The notes beneath the pieces are model-generated. The model was not told the DNA's origin, ran no database searches, and saw nothing but the letters and a program-made list of their open reading frames with translations. Positions 40,689 through 49,604 of a DNA stretch of 64,000 bases are shown here, piece after piece. Position 1 is the first letter of the stretch; the number at the start of each line of letters is the position of its first letter. The translations under genes were made by a program, and so were the position numbers. The DNA comes from an uncultured Ruminiclostridium sp. (GTDB taxonomy: Bacteria; Bacillota; Clostridia; Oscillospirales; Ruminococcaceae): the NCBI GenBank assembly GCA_934454635.1, contig CAKSFR010000009.1:62001-126000 (forward strand), in the 5' to 3' direction.

Positions 40689-42467
40689 TTACACCTCCCT
40701 CGGAACCGTAACGGTAACAGTCGTGCCTTTTCCGCGTTCCGACGCTGTTGAGATCGTTCCGCCGACCATCGTTTTAAGACGAAATTCAACGTTTGCCAAC
40801 CCTACCGAGCCTTCCTTTTTCGGCGCGGTCATATCAAACCCCACGCCGTCATCGGTTATCGTGATAATGTTGTTTTCTTCATTGCTGAAAGTCCTCACGC
40901 GGATAATTCCGCTTTCCTTTTTTGGAAGTATCCCGTGCTTGACTGCATTTTCAACAATAGGCTGAAGAATCAGCGTTGGAACGTTAAAATCGTCGGCTTC
41001 GGCTTCGGCGATAAATTCGATTTTCGAGCCGTACCGCATCTTTTCAAGTTCTATATAATCTTCAACATGACGCAGTTCCTTTGAAAACGGCACGAGCGAA
41101 TCGTTTCCGAGGATATCAACGTTGCTGCGAAGATAGCGTGCGAAACGCACAACCGTTTCGTCCGCAAGCTTCGGGTCGTATTTGCACATTCCGCTTATCG
41201 CGTTAAGCACATTAAAGATAAAGTGGCTGCGTATCTGACCTGTCGCCAGAACAATTCTGCTGCTTTTCAGCTCTTCTTCAAGCCTGTGCGTCTGCTCAGC
41301 CTTTTCACGGTCAAGAACAATTTTACGCAGCTCCACAACAAGAAATGCCGCAAAAGTCAGCACAAACACGGGCTTTACGACCATTCCCGAAGTGAAAAGC
41401 CCCAAAACGGCGTTTGCAAGCGCAATTACCCACGACATAAGCAGCGGAAGATATAAAAGCTCAAACTTTTTTGTCCTGTCGGTCGAATAATCGACAAAAA
41501 TACAGACGATAAGGGCGATCGAAGCGCACGCCTGTACGGGAATCCATACATACTGCGCGTTGAATATCCCTATCGCGCCGAGCGTAGTGACAATAAACAG
41601 AACGGCTGCCGCCGCTGCCTGCGCATACGCAATATACGCGCCGATTTTTTTCACCTTTCCCCCAAGCGCGTCGGCAACGCAGAACGAAAAAAGCATTCCC
41701 GCCGTCATGACCGTCATAAAGCGGCCTACAGTTCCGAACGCAAGCGCACTGAAATTTATCGAGAAATTTATAGTGTCGAATATCAGGTATGCGCCGGCAA
41801 ATACAGCAAACGCCCCCCAATGAAACAGCCTTTTTGCGTCGCCGTTTTTTCGGAAGCCGAATCCCAGTCCGATAAGCACAAGCGCAATGGCGATAACCGA
41901 AAATCCCGCAAGCCGCGCGGGCAGACTGAGCCGAAGCATATACAGTTCAAATTCCGCGCCCTCACAGACGTAAATATTGTCCAGAAAGCTGCGGAACGCG
42001 CAGCCGTTTCCAAAGCCGTGGAAGTTGTACAGCGTTATTTCAACGGATTCGTCGGGAGAAATTTCACACGACTCCCACCTGCACCACGTCTTTCCGCAAA
42101 GCTCGTCGAATTTGTTCGCGTTAGGCACGTCCGAGCTGCCGCTCCATACCGATTTCCCGCCGACTTTTATTTCCGCGCTTATATGATCCAGAAAAAAGCG
42201 AAAAACATCGCCGTCCGCCGCTCCGCCGCTGTCACCGACAAGCAGCCTGCCGCGCAGGACAAGGCTTCTCCCTGTAAAGACCGAGCTGCCCGAAAGCGGT
42301 CTGAATTTCCCGCCGTCAAGGCTGTATTCTCCCTCAAAAGCGGCTTTAAGCGGCGCGGGAGCCGCCGCCTGAGTGCTCCTCAGCGACGCAGCCACAAGCA
42401 GAATAACCGCAAGCAGCAGCACCATGCCCTGAAATATATACTCGCCGACTTCCTTTTTTAAATGCAT
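40689..42467 (-). CDS. Sensor histidine kinase, LytS/YehU type, with extracellular domain
   Basis: 592 residues. An N-terminal signal anchor is followed by an outside domain (about 35-185) with five cysteines. Seven or so hydrophobic helices follow (about 190-400), resembling 7TMR-DISM sensors. The His_kinase domain has RSHFIFNVLNAIS with the phospho-His near 419, then an HATPase domain (ENAVKHG, DDGVGFD, GLANVEFRL). It probably phosphorylates the adjacent response regulator. It lies 2 bases after the second ABC transporter gene, so sensing and export are co-expressed. It may sense the exported peptide or wall stress (inference). Confidence 0.85.
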   Translation of the reverse strand: MHLKKEVGEYIFQGMVLLLAVILLVAASLRSTQAAAPAPLKAAFEGEYSLDGGKFRPLSGSSVFTGRSLVLRGRLLVGDSGGAADGDVFRFFLDHISAEIKVGGKSVWSGSSDVPNANKFDELCGKTWCRWESCEISPDESVEITLYNFHGFGNGCAFRSFLDNIYVCEGAEFELYMLRLSLPARLAGFSVIAIALVLIGLGFGFRKNGDAKRLFHWGAFAVFAGAYLIFDTINFSINFSALAFGTVGRFMTVMTAGMLFSFCVADALGGKVKKIGAYIAYAQAAAAAVLFIVTTLGAIGIFNAQYVWIPVQACASIALIVCIFVDYSTDRTKKFELLYLPLLMSWVIALANAVLGLFTSGMVVKPVFVLTFAAFLVVELRKIVLDREKAEQTHRLEEELKSSRIVLATGQIRSHFIFNVLNAISGMCKYDPKLADETVVRFARYLRSNVDILGNDSLVPFSKELRHVEDYIELEKMRYGSKIEFIAEAEADDFNVPTLILQPIVENAVKHGILPKKESGIIRVRTFSNEENNIITITDDGVGFDMTAPKKEGSVGLANVEFRLKTMVGGTISTASERGKGTTVTVTVPREV

Positions 42468-42469
42468 TT

Positions 42470-44650
42470 TCAGACCTCTGCCCTCTGCCGCTCGACAAGC
42501 TCCGCAAAAAATCCGCCGTGCGCTATAAGCTCCTCATAAGTCCCGTCTTCGGCGATCCTGCCTTTTTCGATAACTATTATTCGGTCGCACTCCTTTATAG
42601 TTGAAAGGCGGTGCGCCACCACGATTCTTGTGCATTTTAGCTTCGCAAGCGAATCGGAAACCTGCTTTTGCGTAATGTTGTCGAGAGCGCTTGTCGCCTC
42701 GTCGAAAATCAGTATCTTCGGCTTTGGAGCAATGGCGCGCGCTATCATAAGGCGCTGGCGCTGTCCGCCGGAAATTCCGCCCGAGCCTTCTGAAATTATC
42801 GTGTTCATGCCCATGGGCATAGCGCGTATGTCGTCTGCAATGCCCGCAATTTCCGCAGCTTCCCACGCCTCTTTTTCAGTGAGCCACGGCGCAGAAATGA
42901 TGATATTTGAAAGAATATCTCCCTGAAACAGCTTTCCGTTCTGCGTCACAACGCCGAGCCTCTTTCTGAGCGAGCGCAGATCTATGCTCGAAATATCCTT
43001 TCCGTCATAGTAGACCGCGCCCCTCTGCGGCGTTTCAAAGCCGAGAAGCAGACGTATCAGCGTGGATTTTCCGCAGCCCGTTTTTCCGACTATCGCGACG
43101 TACTGCCCGGGGCGTATTTTTAGCGTAAGGTCGTCAAGAACCGGCGGCATACTTTCGTTATATCTGAACGAGATGTTGTTTAGTTCAATTCCGCCCGAAA
43201 CCCGCGTAAGGACCTGCTTGTTCTCGGTTATTTCGGGTTCGGCTTCCATTATCGGCTTCGCCATATCGAGAACAGGACGTATCTGAGCTATGCTCGCGGC
43301 AATTCCCGCAAGCGCCGTAAACGCTCCCGAAACCATGCCGTAAGCCGACTGGAACGCATAGTAATCCGCAACTGAAACTCCGCTTGTTACCGCAAGATAA
43401 TACATCGCTATCATTCCGACAGAAGAAATGAGCATCGTAAAAATCGAGTTCAGCTTCAGCAGCGCGGGCGGATCGTATTCAAACCGCGCATTCTTTGCAT
43501 AAAGCTCGCCCCATTTCGCAAAAGCCCGCTTTTCCGCGCCCGAAAGCTTGATTTTCTGAACGCCCGAAATCATAGCGTAGCTTTCGCCCTCCTCCTTTGC
43601 GGCGAGCTCCATTTGCTGCTTTGAGATCTTCATCTGCACAAATGTCGTGACAAGCGAAAGAGCAATAGTCGCAAGAATAATTATCAGCGCGGGAACCACA
43701 AGCGCAGGCGCATATTTGAATATCTGCGCAATGTAGATAAGCGAAAAAAGCGACGTAAGCCCGACCGACAACACCGTAGACATAATCATCTGACAAAGCA
43801 TTCCTATGTACTGCGAGCGCGCAGAAAGCTCGCCGGCGCTGTACTTGCCGAAAAACGACGCAGGAAGCGAAAGCACGCGCATCACCGTTGCGGACTGAAC
43901 TGACAGCGAGATTTTCGTGCTTATTCTAGAGAAAATCAGCGATTTTACCGAATTGAACAGCAGCGAGCTTATTGATACACATATGCTGAAAACCGCAATT
44001 GCAATCAGCAGCCGCACGCTTTCCGACTCGATAACCGTCGAGAACAGCAGCTGGCTTATTTTCGGCGAAAACATTCCGATAAGCGTTACGACAACGGTTA
44101 TCGCCGCCGTGAGAATAAAATCGGAGACCGAAAGTTGCGCCAGAATATACTTCGCAAGCGATACGACAGTGATTTTTTTCAGCGGGAACGGCTTATAGAA
44201 AGCGAACGCTTCTTCGGCGAAATCATGCTGATTTTTGCTGTTGACTTTCGTTTTCCGCCCGTTTTTGTCAAAGAAATAATACCCCGTTATTTTCGCGGGT
44301 AAAAGCGCGACAACCGAGCCGTCGCTGCGGCGCGAAGCAAGCATTGCGCCTATAGCTTCCTTGTACCAGCCGTCTGTAAGACTGACCTGCCGCCGCATTA
44401 TCCCGTGCGGACGGGTCATATACTCAAGCTGGTCGTTAAGATCGGTTATTTTTTCGGGAACTTCCCCGGGCTTTGCGCCGTAATAACGCAAGATCTGATT
44501 TATCGCGTCAAGCGAGGCTAAACGGTCGTCGTTTGCCGAGGCTGCGGCGCGCTTTCCCGTAACCGCGCGGGAGATTTGCTCAAAAGCGTCGGAAAACGCT
44601 TCATCATCGCGCTTCTGCCGCTCAAGTATCTGTTCATTGAACCAACTCAC
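42470..44650 (-). CDS. NHLM-type ABC transporter, permease-ATPase without peptidase
   Basis: 726 residues. About 150 N-terminal residues have no peptidase motif, followed by a six-helix membrane domain. The ATPase domain has Walker A GKTGCGKST near 528, the GGISGGQRQRLMIARA signature and Walker B ILIFDEATSALD. This matches the second of the paired transporters (NHLM_micro_ABC2) in nitrile-hydratase/Nif11-leader peptide export systems. It probably forms a heterodimer with its neighbour to pump the mature peptide. The stop is 2 bases before the kinase gene. Confidence 0.85.
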   Translation of the reverse strand: MSWFNEQILERQKRDDEAFSDAFEQISRAVTGKRAAASANDDRLASLDAINQILRYYGAKPGEVPEKITDLNDQLEYMTRPHGIMRRQVSLTDGWYKEAIGAMLASRRSDGSVVALLPAKITGYYFFDKNGRKTKVNSKNQHDFAEEAFAFYKPFPLKKITVVSLAKYILAQLSVSDFILTAAITVVVTLIGMFSPKISQLLFSTVIESESVRLLIAIAVFSICVSISSLLFNSVKSLIFSRISTKISLSVQSATVMRVLSLPASFFGKYSAGELSARSQYIGMLCQMIMSTVLSVGLTSLFSLIYIAQIFKYAPALVVPALIIILATIALSLVTTFVQMKISKQQMELAAKEEGESYAMISGVQKIKLSGAEKRAFAKWGELYAKNARFEYDPPALLKLNSIFTMLISSVGMIAMYYLAVTSGVSVADYYAFQSAYGMVSGAFTALAGIAASIAQIRPVLDMAKPIMEAEPEITENKQVLTRVSGGIELNNISFRYNESMPPVLDDLTLKIRPGQYVAIVGKTGCGKSTLIRLLLGFETPQRGAVYYDGKDISSIDLRSLRKRLGVVTQNGKLFQGDILSNIIISAPWLTEKEAWEAAEIAGIADDIRAMPMGMNTIISEGSGGISGGQRQRLMIARAIAPKPKILIFDEATSALDNITQKQVSDSLAKLKCTRIVVAHRLSTIKECDRIIVIEKGRIAEDGTYEELIAHGGFFAELVERQRAEV

Positions 44651-44662
44651 GTTTTCTCCCCC

Positions 44663-46843
44663 TTAATCGCTCGATACAAGCTTTTTATAAAGCCCGTCAT
44701 TTTTATAAAGTTCCTCATGCGTGCCGCGTTCGACCACTTTTCCTTTGTCCATTACGATTATCTCGTCGCAGTCGCGTATAGTCGAAAGCCTGTGCGCCAC
44801 GACAATGCAGGTTATTCCGCGATCCTTTATCGCTTTTACGACCTCATACTCCGTTTTCGCGTCAAGCGCCGAGGTCGCCTCGTCCATTATAACGATCGTG
44901 GGATCCTGCGCAAGAACGCGCGCAATTTCAAGGCGCTGCCGCTGTCCGCCCGAAAGGTCTTTTCCCCCCTCGGTAAGCTTATAGCCGTAACCGCCGTCGC
45001 GCTGCATAATATCGGTATGTATCTGCGCGTCGCGCGCCGCAAGTATCATTTCAAAATCTTCAATTGAATTATCCCACATTTTTATGTTGTTGGCGATAGT
45101 GTCCTCAAAAAGAATTATATCCTGGTCAACAACCGCGAGAGAGCCTGTAAAAATGCTCCTGTTTATTTTATTTATCGGCTTTCCGTCGAAGAGTATCTCC
45201 CCGCTCCACGGCTGATAAAGTCCCGAAATAAGCTTTGCAAGCGTGGATTTTCCGCAGCCCGACGAGCCGACAAACGCAACTCTGCTGCCCGGCTCAAGCG
45301 TCATGCTGAAATTCTCGATAAGCGGCGCCTCAAGCTTTGAATAACCGAACGTTACGTTCTTCATTTCAAGCTTTCCCGAAAGCTTGCCCTCTTCCTCGCC
45401 TATTTCCGCGTTTTCGTTTTCATACGCTGCGTCGGCAGGATACTCCATAACGTCCTCTATTCGCTCCATTTCGGAACGCATTTCCTGTAAAGTCTGACCC
45501 GCGCCTATAAGGCTGAGCGCAGGACCGGTAAACGAGCTGAGAAAGCCCTGAAAAGCCATTATCATACCGACGGTAAAGCTGCCGTTCATCGCAAAATATA
45601 CGCCGAACATAAGCACGGCAGTGCTGCAAAGCGTTGAAACAAGCGACGGTATCATTCCGAGATACTGGTTAAGCTTCAGGAACTTTACCTCCTGCGCGTT
45701 CACGCTTGCCTGATATCCTGCCCACTTCTCAAAAAAACCGTTCTCCGCGCCGCTTGCCTTGATCGTTTCTATCATTTCAATGCCTGCAACGGTCGCTCCG
45801 CTGAGAAGTCCGCGGTCGCGCATCTGCACACGCGTGATGTTCATTCGCTTTTTTGAAATGATCCGCGAAACGAACAGATTCACGATTATCGAAACAATTC
45901 CGATAAGCGTGAGAAACCAACTGTATTGCAGCATAACAACGAGGTAGAATATCATCATTCCCGTATCAAGCACCAGCGGCGCAAGCGTGTTCACGAGATT
46001 TCCCGCGACAGAGGCGTTCGACGCCTGCCGCCCCTGAATATCTCCCGCCATTCTCTGCGAGAAAAACTCCATGGGAAGCCGCAGGACGTGCCAGAAATAC
46101 GTCGCGTTTCCGACTGCGGAAAGCTTTCCGTTTATTTTAAGCGAATACACCGCCTGTATCCATTCGACAATAAGCTGAACTCCCAAAAATACCGCGAACG
46201 CGATAAGAAAAGGATACAGCCAGTCGGGGTTCTGCCCGGTAAGCAGCCTGTCAAAAAAAATTCGGCTGAACGCGGGCGAAATTACACCCATAAGCGCCGA
46301 AATTATACCCGTAAGCGCCACGAAAGCGACCTGTATTCCCGCGCCTTTCAGACGCTTTTTCGCAAACGTCAGAATACTTTTCGGCTTTCCGCCGGGTTCA
46401 AATGTTTCGTTCGGCTCAAACATCATGCAGATGCCTGTAAAAGAGCGATCGAACGTTTCCTCCGAAACAGTGTACGTTCCGCGCGCAGGGTCGTTGAGCA
46501 CCGCCTTTTTGCCCTTAAATCCGTCCAGAACAACGAAGTGATTGAAATTCCAGTGAATTATACAGGGGAATTTTCCGTTTTTGCGGAGCTCCTCGGGTTC
46601 ATAACGATAGCCCTTTGCGTTAAGCCCGTATGAGCGCGCCGCAATAAGCACGTTTTTCGCTTTTGAGCCGTCGCGCGATACGCCGCAATCGGAACGGAGC
46701 TGTTCAAGCGGGATCCATTTGCCGTAATACGCAAGAATCATCGTCAGACACGCCGCGCCGCATTCGAGCGCTTCCATCTGCATAACTACGGGAACCTTTG
46801 CCGCGCCGCGCGTAAGCGGCTTTTTTATCTTTCCTTTACCCAT
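44663..46843 (-). CDS. NHLM-type peptidase-containing ABC transporter (C39)
   Basis: 726 residues. The N-terminal C39 peptidase has catalytic Cys 28 (ECGAACL), His 102 (NHFVVLDGF) and Asp 118 (NDPARG). It cuts leaders after double-Gly-type sites, here presumably VAAG. A six-helix membrane domain and an ATPase with Walker A GSSGCGKST, the LSGGQRQRLEIAR signature and IVIMDEATSALD follow. This is the NHLM_micro_ABC1 form that pairs with the transporter gene 12 bases away. It should remove the 71-residue leader and export the core. Confidence 0.9.
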   Translation of the reverse strand: MGKGKIKKPLTRGAAKVPVVMQMEALECGAACLTMILAYYGKWIPLEQLRSDCGVSRDGSKAKNVLIAARSYGLNAKGYRYEPEELRKNGKFPCIIHWNFNHFVVLDGFKGKKAVLNDPARGTYTVSEETFDRSFTGICMMFEPNETFEPGGKPKSILTFAKKRLKGAGIQVAFVALTGIISALMGVISPAFSRIFFDRLLTGQNPDWLYPFLIAFAVFLGVQLIVEWIQAVYSLKINGKLSAVGNATYFWHVLRLPMEFFSQRMAGDIQGRQASNASVAGNLVNTLAPLVLDTGMMIFYLVVMLQYSWFLTLIGIVSIIVNLFVSRIISKKRMNITRVQMRDRGLLSGATVAGIEMIETIKASGAENGFFEKWAGYQASVNAQEVKFLKLNQYLGMIPSLVSTLCSTAVLMFGVYFAMNGSFTVGMIMAFQGFLSSFTGPALSLIGAGQTLQEMRSEMERIEDVMEYPADAAYENENAEIGEEEGKLSGKLEMKNVTFGYSKLEAPLIENFSMTLEPGSRVAFVGSSGCGKSTLAKLISGLYQPWSGEILFDGKPINKINRSIFTGSLAVVDQDIILFEDTIANNIKMWDNSIEDFEMILAARDAQIHTDIMQRDGGYGYKLTEGGKDLSGGQRQRLEIARVLAQDPTIVIMDEATSALDAKTEYEVVKAIKDRGITCIVVAHRLSTIRDCDEIIVMDKGKVVERGTHEELYKNDGLYKKLVSSD

Positions 46844-46851
46844 CGCGCACC

Positions 46852-47328
46852 TCAGTTAAACACAAAAGAAAGCGGAGAAATTGTTTCTGTAACTATTTCA
46901 GCGTAATATGCGCCCTCGGAAATCGTTCCGCCAATTCCGACGCCGCAGACCCATTCACCGCGCTGAAAATCCGCGATATGAAGCGCGTAGTCGGTAAAAT
47001 CTTCACCGTCCGCCTGAACAGCCTGTGATGAAACCGCCGAAACCGTATATTCCGCGCCGTTTATCCTGACCGTATTCCCTTCGCCGACCGACGCGGCGTC
47101 CGATTCTTTTATATAACAGACAACGCTTTCGCCGTCAGATACCGCAACAGCCTTTACCGTGGTTTCAAGCCGCCCGAACACGCCCCAGACGCACACCCCC
47201 GCAAGCAATATGATAATGCCGAGCAAAACCGCCCATACCCCGGGGTTGGATACTCTTATGTATTGGTTAAGCTGTTCGGGCGAAGCCGCCCTCTGAACAT
47301 TTTTTTCGCGGTACAAAGATGATTTCAT
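46852..47328 (-). CDS. Short HlyD-like NHLM secretion protein
   Basis: 158 residues. A cytoplasmic N-terminus, one transmembrane helix (about 31-52), then a short beta domain (ETTVKAVAVSDGESVVCYIK, ADFQRGEWVCGVGI). It resembles NHLM secretion accessory proteins of the HlyD type but lacks the long coiled coil seen in typical 250-420-residue members, so it may only form a cap or a lipoyl-like adaptor. It starts the export operon, 8 bases before the peptidase transporter gene. Confidence 0.75.
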   Translation of the reverse strand: MKSSLYREKNVQRAASPEQLNQYIRVSNPGVWAVLLGIIILLAGVCVWGVFGRLETTVKAVAVSDGESVVCYIKESDAASVGEGNTVRINGAEYTVSAVSSQAVQADGEDFTDYALHIADFQRGEWVCGVGIGGTISEGAYYAEIVTETISPLSFVFN

Positions 47329-47369
47329 CGTTCAAGTTCCTTTCCTGACTTTGTACTTTTTGTAATTTC

Positions 47370-47397
47370 ATTATACCATATTTTTCCCGAAAAGCAA
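47370..47397 (-). promoter_or_regulatory. Promoter of the export/sensor operon
   Basis: Minus strand -35 TTGCTT (47392-47397), 16-bp spacer, -10 TATAAT (47370-47375). No SARP-type repeat is seen here, so the transporter operon may be constitutive. Confidence 0.7.
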
Positions 47398-47423
47398 CAG
47401 TTTTTTCCATTCTCAAAACAGCC

Positions 47424-47459
47424 GAAAACCGCCCACGGGCGAAAATACCCGTGCGCGGT
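47424..47459 (-). terminator. Terminator of the precursor operon
   Basis: ACCGCCCACGGGC pairs with CCCGTGCGCGGT; on the minus strand it is followed by TTTTC. It lies 10 bases after the 74-residue peptide gene and before the transporter promoter. Confidence 0.8.
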
Positions 47460-47469
47460 CGGTCAACTG

Positions 47470-47694
47470 TCATTTTCTTCTGATTTTATTCTCGTCGTAC
47501 CAGCTCCGCTTTCTTACCGCGCCGCAGTTACGACAAACCGCATAATCTCCGTCGGGCGAAAGCTGCCATGTTGTATCCATATCGCAGCCGTCGCACGGAC
47601 AGAGAAATTCGGAAAAGCTTTCTCCCGCGCCGCCGGTTACGGAATCGAGAACATTATCGTTAAGTTCAAATTCTGAGTGTTTGTTTTCGTCCAT
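47470..47694 (-). CDS. Small double-glycine leader peptide with Cys-rich core
   Basis: 74 residues. The N-terminal 23 residues end in LDSVTGG, a double-glycine-type leader like Nif11 and bacteriocin leaders. The 50-residue core has two paired-Cys clusters (LCPCDGCD and CRNCG) suggesting zinc or thioether chemistry. It shares no core sequence with the seven larger precursors and has a much shorter leader. It lies at the end of the precursor operon, 27 bases after the last long precursor. It could be a second product type or an immunity/helper peptide. Confidence 0.7.
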   Translation of the reverse strand: MDENKHSEFELNDNVLDSVTGGAGESFSEFLCPCDGCDMDTTWQLSPDGDYAVCRNCGAVRKRSWYDENKIRRK

Positions 47695-47721
47695 TTTTCC
47701 CTCTTTTCGGCACGGGTGCGG

Positions 47722-48156
47722 TCAGTTGTTGTGGCGTGCAGGGTGAGTACATAAGTATAACATACCAAAAAGCTTGTAGTATTTGCAGTCTTTGCAAAAA
47801 TGTCCGGTTATAATGCCCGGCGTATGTGTGTCTTTGTGCTTTTCGTTGCGGCTACATTCGCACAGACAGCATCTCCAGCGTTTGCAGGAATTGAGCGCGG
47901 TCACTACAGGCTTTTCGTCGTGATATATCGTCCCGCACTTCTTTCCCGCAGCCACGTTGTCAAGCTCGTCGTCGCTCAGTTCGCCGCTTTCCGTGCCTGC
48001 GCCTTTCATAAACTCGTCAAGCTCTCCGAGCGTGGCTTCACAGCCGTGAGCCTTGAGAAAGTCCTCGATTTTTTCGTTTTCGACAGCTTCTATGTACTCT
48101 TTTTTCAGAGTATCATCAGCGTTTACTTCAATATAAAGTTCCTTTAAAGTTTTCAT
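47722..48156 (-). CDS. Nif11-leader RiPP precursor 7 (last and divergent)
   Basis: 144 residues. The leader is exactly 71 residues ending LDNVAAG and contains the helical Nif11 pattern (YIEAVENEKIEDFLKAHGCEA). The core is 73 residues with 9 cysteines. It is the most divergent core of the seven: it keeps KCGTIYHD and CKDCKYYK but has MLYLCTHPARHNN where others have GLWxCYxxERxNN, so the Trp and Gly-Gly are lost. It may be a decaying or re-specialised copy. It is the last long precursor before the 74-residue peptide gene. Confidence 0.85.
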   Translation of the reverse strand: MKTLKELYIEVNADDTLKKEYIEAVENEKIEDFLKAHGCEATLGELDEFMKGAGTESGELSDDELDNVAAGKKCGTIYHDEKPVVTALNSCKRWRCCLCECSRNEKHKDTHTPGIITGHFCKDCKYYKLFGMLYLCTHPARHNN

Positions 48157-48166
48157 TGTGCGCTCC

Positions 48167-48619
48167 CTAATTATTTACACGCTCTTTACAGTAACAAAGC
48201 CACAGACCGCCCTTGTATCTGCAAAATTCACAGCCGCTGCACATTGCGCCCTGACGGTGACAAGGCGGAGCGAACTTTGAATTTCCTGCGCAGTCCTCCT
48301 GAACCTCAGGCTTGCTTCTTCCGCACGTCTTACAGCGGTAAAAGTCGCAGCTGTTCGCTACGGTAACAACGGGGTGACCGTCCTTGTAGACCGTTCCGCA
48401 CTTCTTTCCCGCAGCTACATTGTCAAGCTCGTCGTCGCTCAGCTCGCCGCTTTCCGCGCCCGCGCCTTTCATAAACTCGTCAAGCTCTCCCAGCGTCGCT
48501 TCACAGCCGTGAGCCTTGAGAAATTCCTCGATCCTGCCGTTTTCGGCAGCTTCAAAATACTCCGCTTTCAGGTTTTCGCCAGACATTACCTCGGTATAAA
48601 TTTCACTAAGAGTTTTCAT
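48167..48619 (-). CDS. Nif11-leader RiPP precursor 6
   Basis: 150 residues: 71-residue Nif11-type leader ending VAAG, then a 79-residue core with 11 cysteines. The core runs KCGTVYKDGHPVV, CKTCGRSK, CxGCEFCRYKGGLWLCYCKERVNN-like. It shares most of the leader with its neighbours (nearly identical from GELSDDELDNVAAG), and the gap to the next gene is 10 bases. Each gene in the array has its own AGGAG-type ribosome site. Confidence 0.88.
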   Translation of the reverse strand: MKTLSEIYTEVMSGENLKAEYFEAAENGRIEEFLKAHGCEATLGELDEFMKGAGAESGELSDDELDNVAAGKKCGTVYKDGHPVVTVANSCDFYRCKTCGRSKPEVQEDCAGNSKFAPPCHRQGAMCSGCEFCRYKGGLWLCYCKERVNN

Positions 48620-48629
48620 TGCGCGCTCC

Positions 48630-49085
48630 TCAATTATTTATGCGCTCTTTGCAGTAGCAGATCCACAGACCGCCCGTATATTTGCAGTGTTTGCAGCGGT
48701 TGCATATTGCCCCGTTGCGGTGACACTCATAAGGACATAATATCGGACCTTTTATGCAGTCCTGACGAACTTCATCTCTGGTTCTATCGCAGGTCTTACA
48801 GCGGAAATGATCGCAGCAGTTCGCGACCGTAACAACGGGGTGACCGTCCTTGTAGACCGTTCCGCACTTCTTTCCCGCAGCCACGTTGTCAAGCTCGTCG
48901 TCACTAAGTTCGCCGCTTTTCCCGTCCGCATTCTTCATGAACTCGTCAAATTCGGAAATGGTCGCTTCACAGCCGTTAGCTTTGAGAAATTCCCCGATTT
49001 TGCCGTTTTCGACAGCTTCAATGTACTCGTTTTTTAACGCTTCATCAGCGTTTACTTCGATATAAAGTTCCTTTAAAGTTTTCAT
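48630..49085 (-). CDS. Nif11-leader RiPP precursor 5 (most Cys-rich)
   Basis: 151 residues, leader 71, core 80 with 13 cysteines, the highest count of the set. It has a CCDHFRCKTC cluster and an extra CPYEC pair in the middle, then CNRCKHCKYTGGLWICYC (with Thr for Lys in the usual KYKGG). The core ends ERINN. The repeated CxxC pairs could bind zinc or iron-sulfur before or instead of radical SAM crosslinking. Confidence 0.88.
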   Translation of the reverse strand: MKTLKELYIEVNADEALKNEYIEAVENGKIGEFLKANGCEATISEFDEFMKNADGKSGELSDDELDNVAAGKKCGTVYKDGHPVVTVANCCDHFRCKTCDRTRDEVRQDCIKGPILCPYECHRNGAICNRCKHCKYTGGLWICYCKERINN

Positions 49086-49095
49086 GGCGTACTCC

Positions 49096-49554
49096 TTAAT
49101 TATTTATTCGTTCTTCGCAATAACAGAGCCACAGACCGCCCTTATATTTGCAATGCTTGCAGCGACCGCACCTTGGTCCGCTGCGGTGACAATTAGGGGA
49201 TAATACCGGACCTTTGCTGGAATCCCGACAAACTTCCGCTCTGGTTTTGCCGCAAGTCTTACAGCGAAAATGGTCGCATTCATAACCGTTCGTAACGGCA
49301 ACAACGGGGTGACCGTCTTTATAGACCGTTCCGCACTTCTTTCCCGCGGCTACGTTGTCAAGCTCGTCGTCGCTGAGTTCGCCGCTTTCCCCGCCTGTAT
49401 TCTTCATAAATTCGTCAAATTCACCGAGCGTCGCTTCGCAGCCGTGAGCCTTGAGAAATTCCCCGATCTTGCCGTTTTCAGCCGCTTCAACATACTCGGT
49501 TTTCAGACTTTCGTCAGCCATTACCTCGGCGTAAAATTCATTTAAAGTTTTCAT
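49096..49554 (-). CDS. Nif11-leader RiPP precursor 4
   Basis: 152 residues, leader 71, core 81 with 11 cysteines, the longest core. A two-residue insertion (NGYEC) precedes the CDHFRCKTC cluster, and an extra Cys appears in EVCRD. It ends CKHCKYKGGLWLCYCEERINN-like. Slightly wider spacing (50 bases) separates it from the upstream gene; that gap contains ATTATACC-like AT-rich bases but no clear terminator. Confidence 0.88.
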   Translation of the reverse strand: MKTLNEFYAEVMADESLKTEYVEAAENGKIGEFLKAHGCEATLGEFDEFMKNTGGESGELSDDELDNVAAGKKCGTVYKDGHPVVAVTNGYECDHFRCKTCGKTRAEVCRDSSKGPVLSPNCHRSGPRCGRCKHCKYKGGLWLCYCEERINN

Positions 49555-49604
49555 AATAACCTCTCAAATTTTTGGTATAATTCGCTTAATCATACGGCGC
49601 TGAA

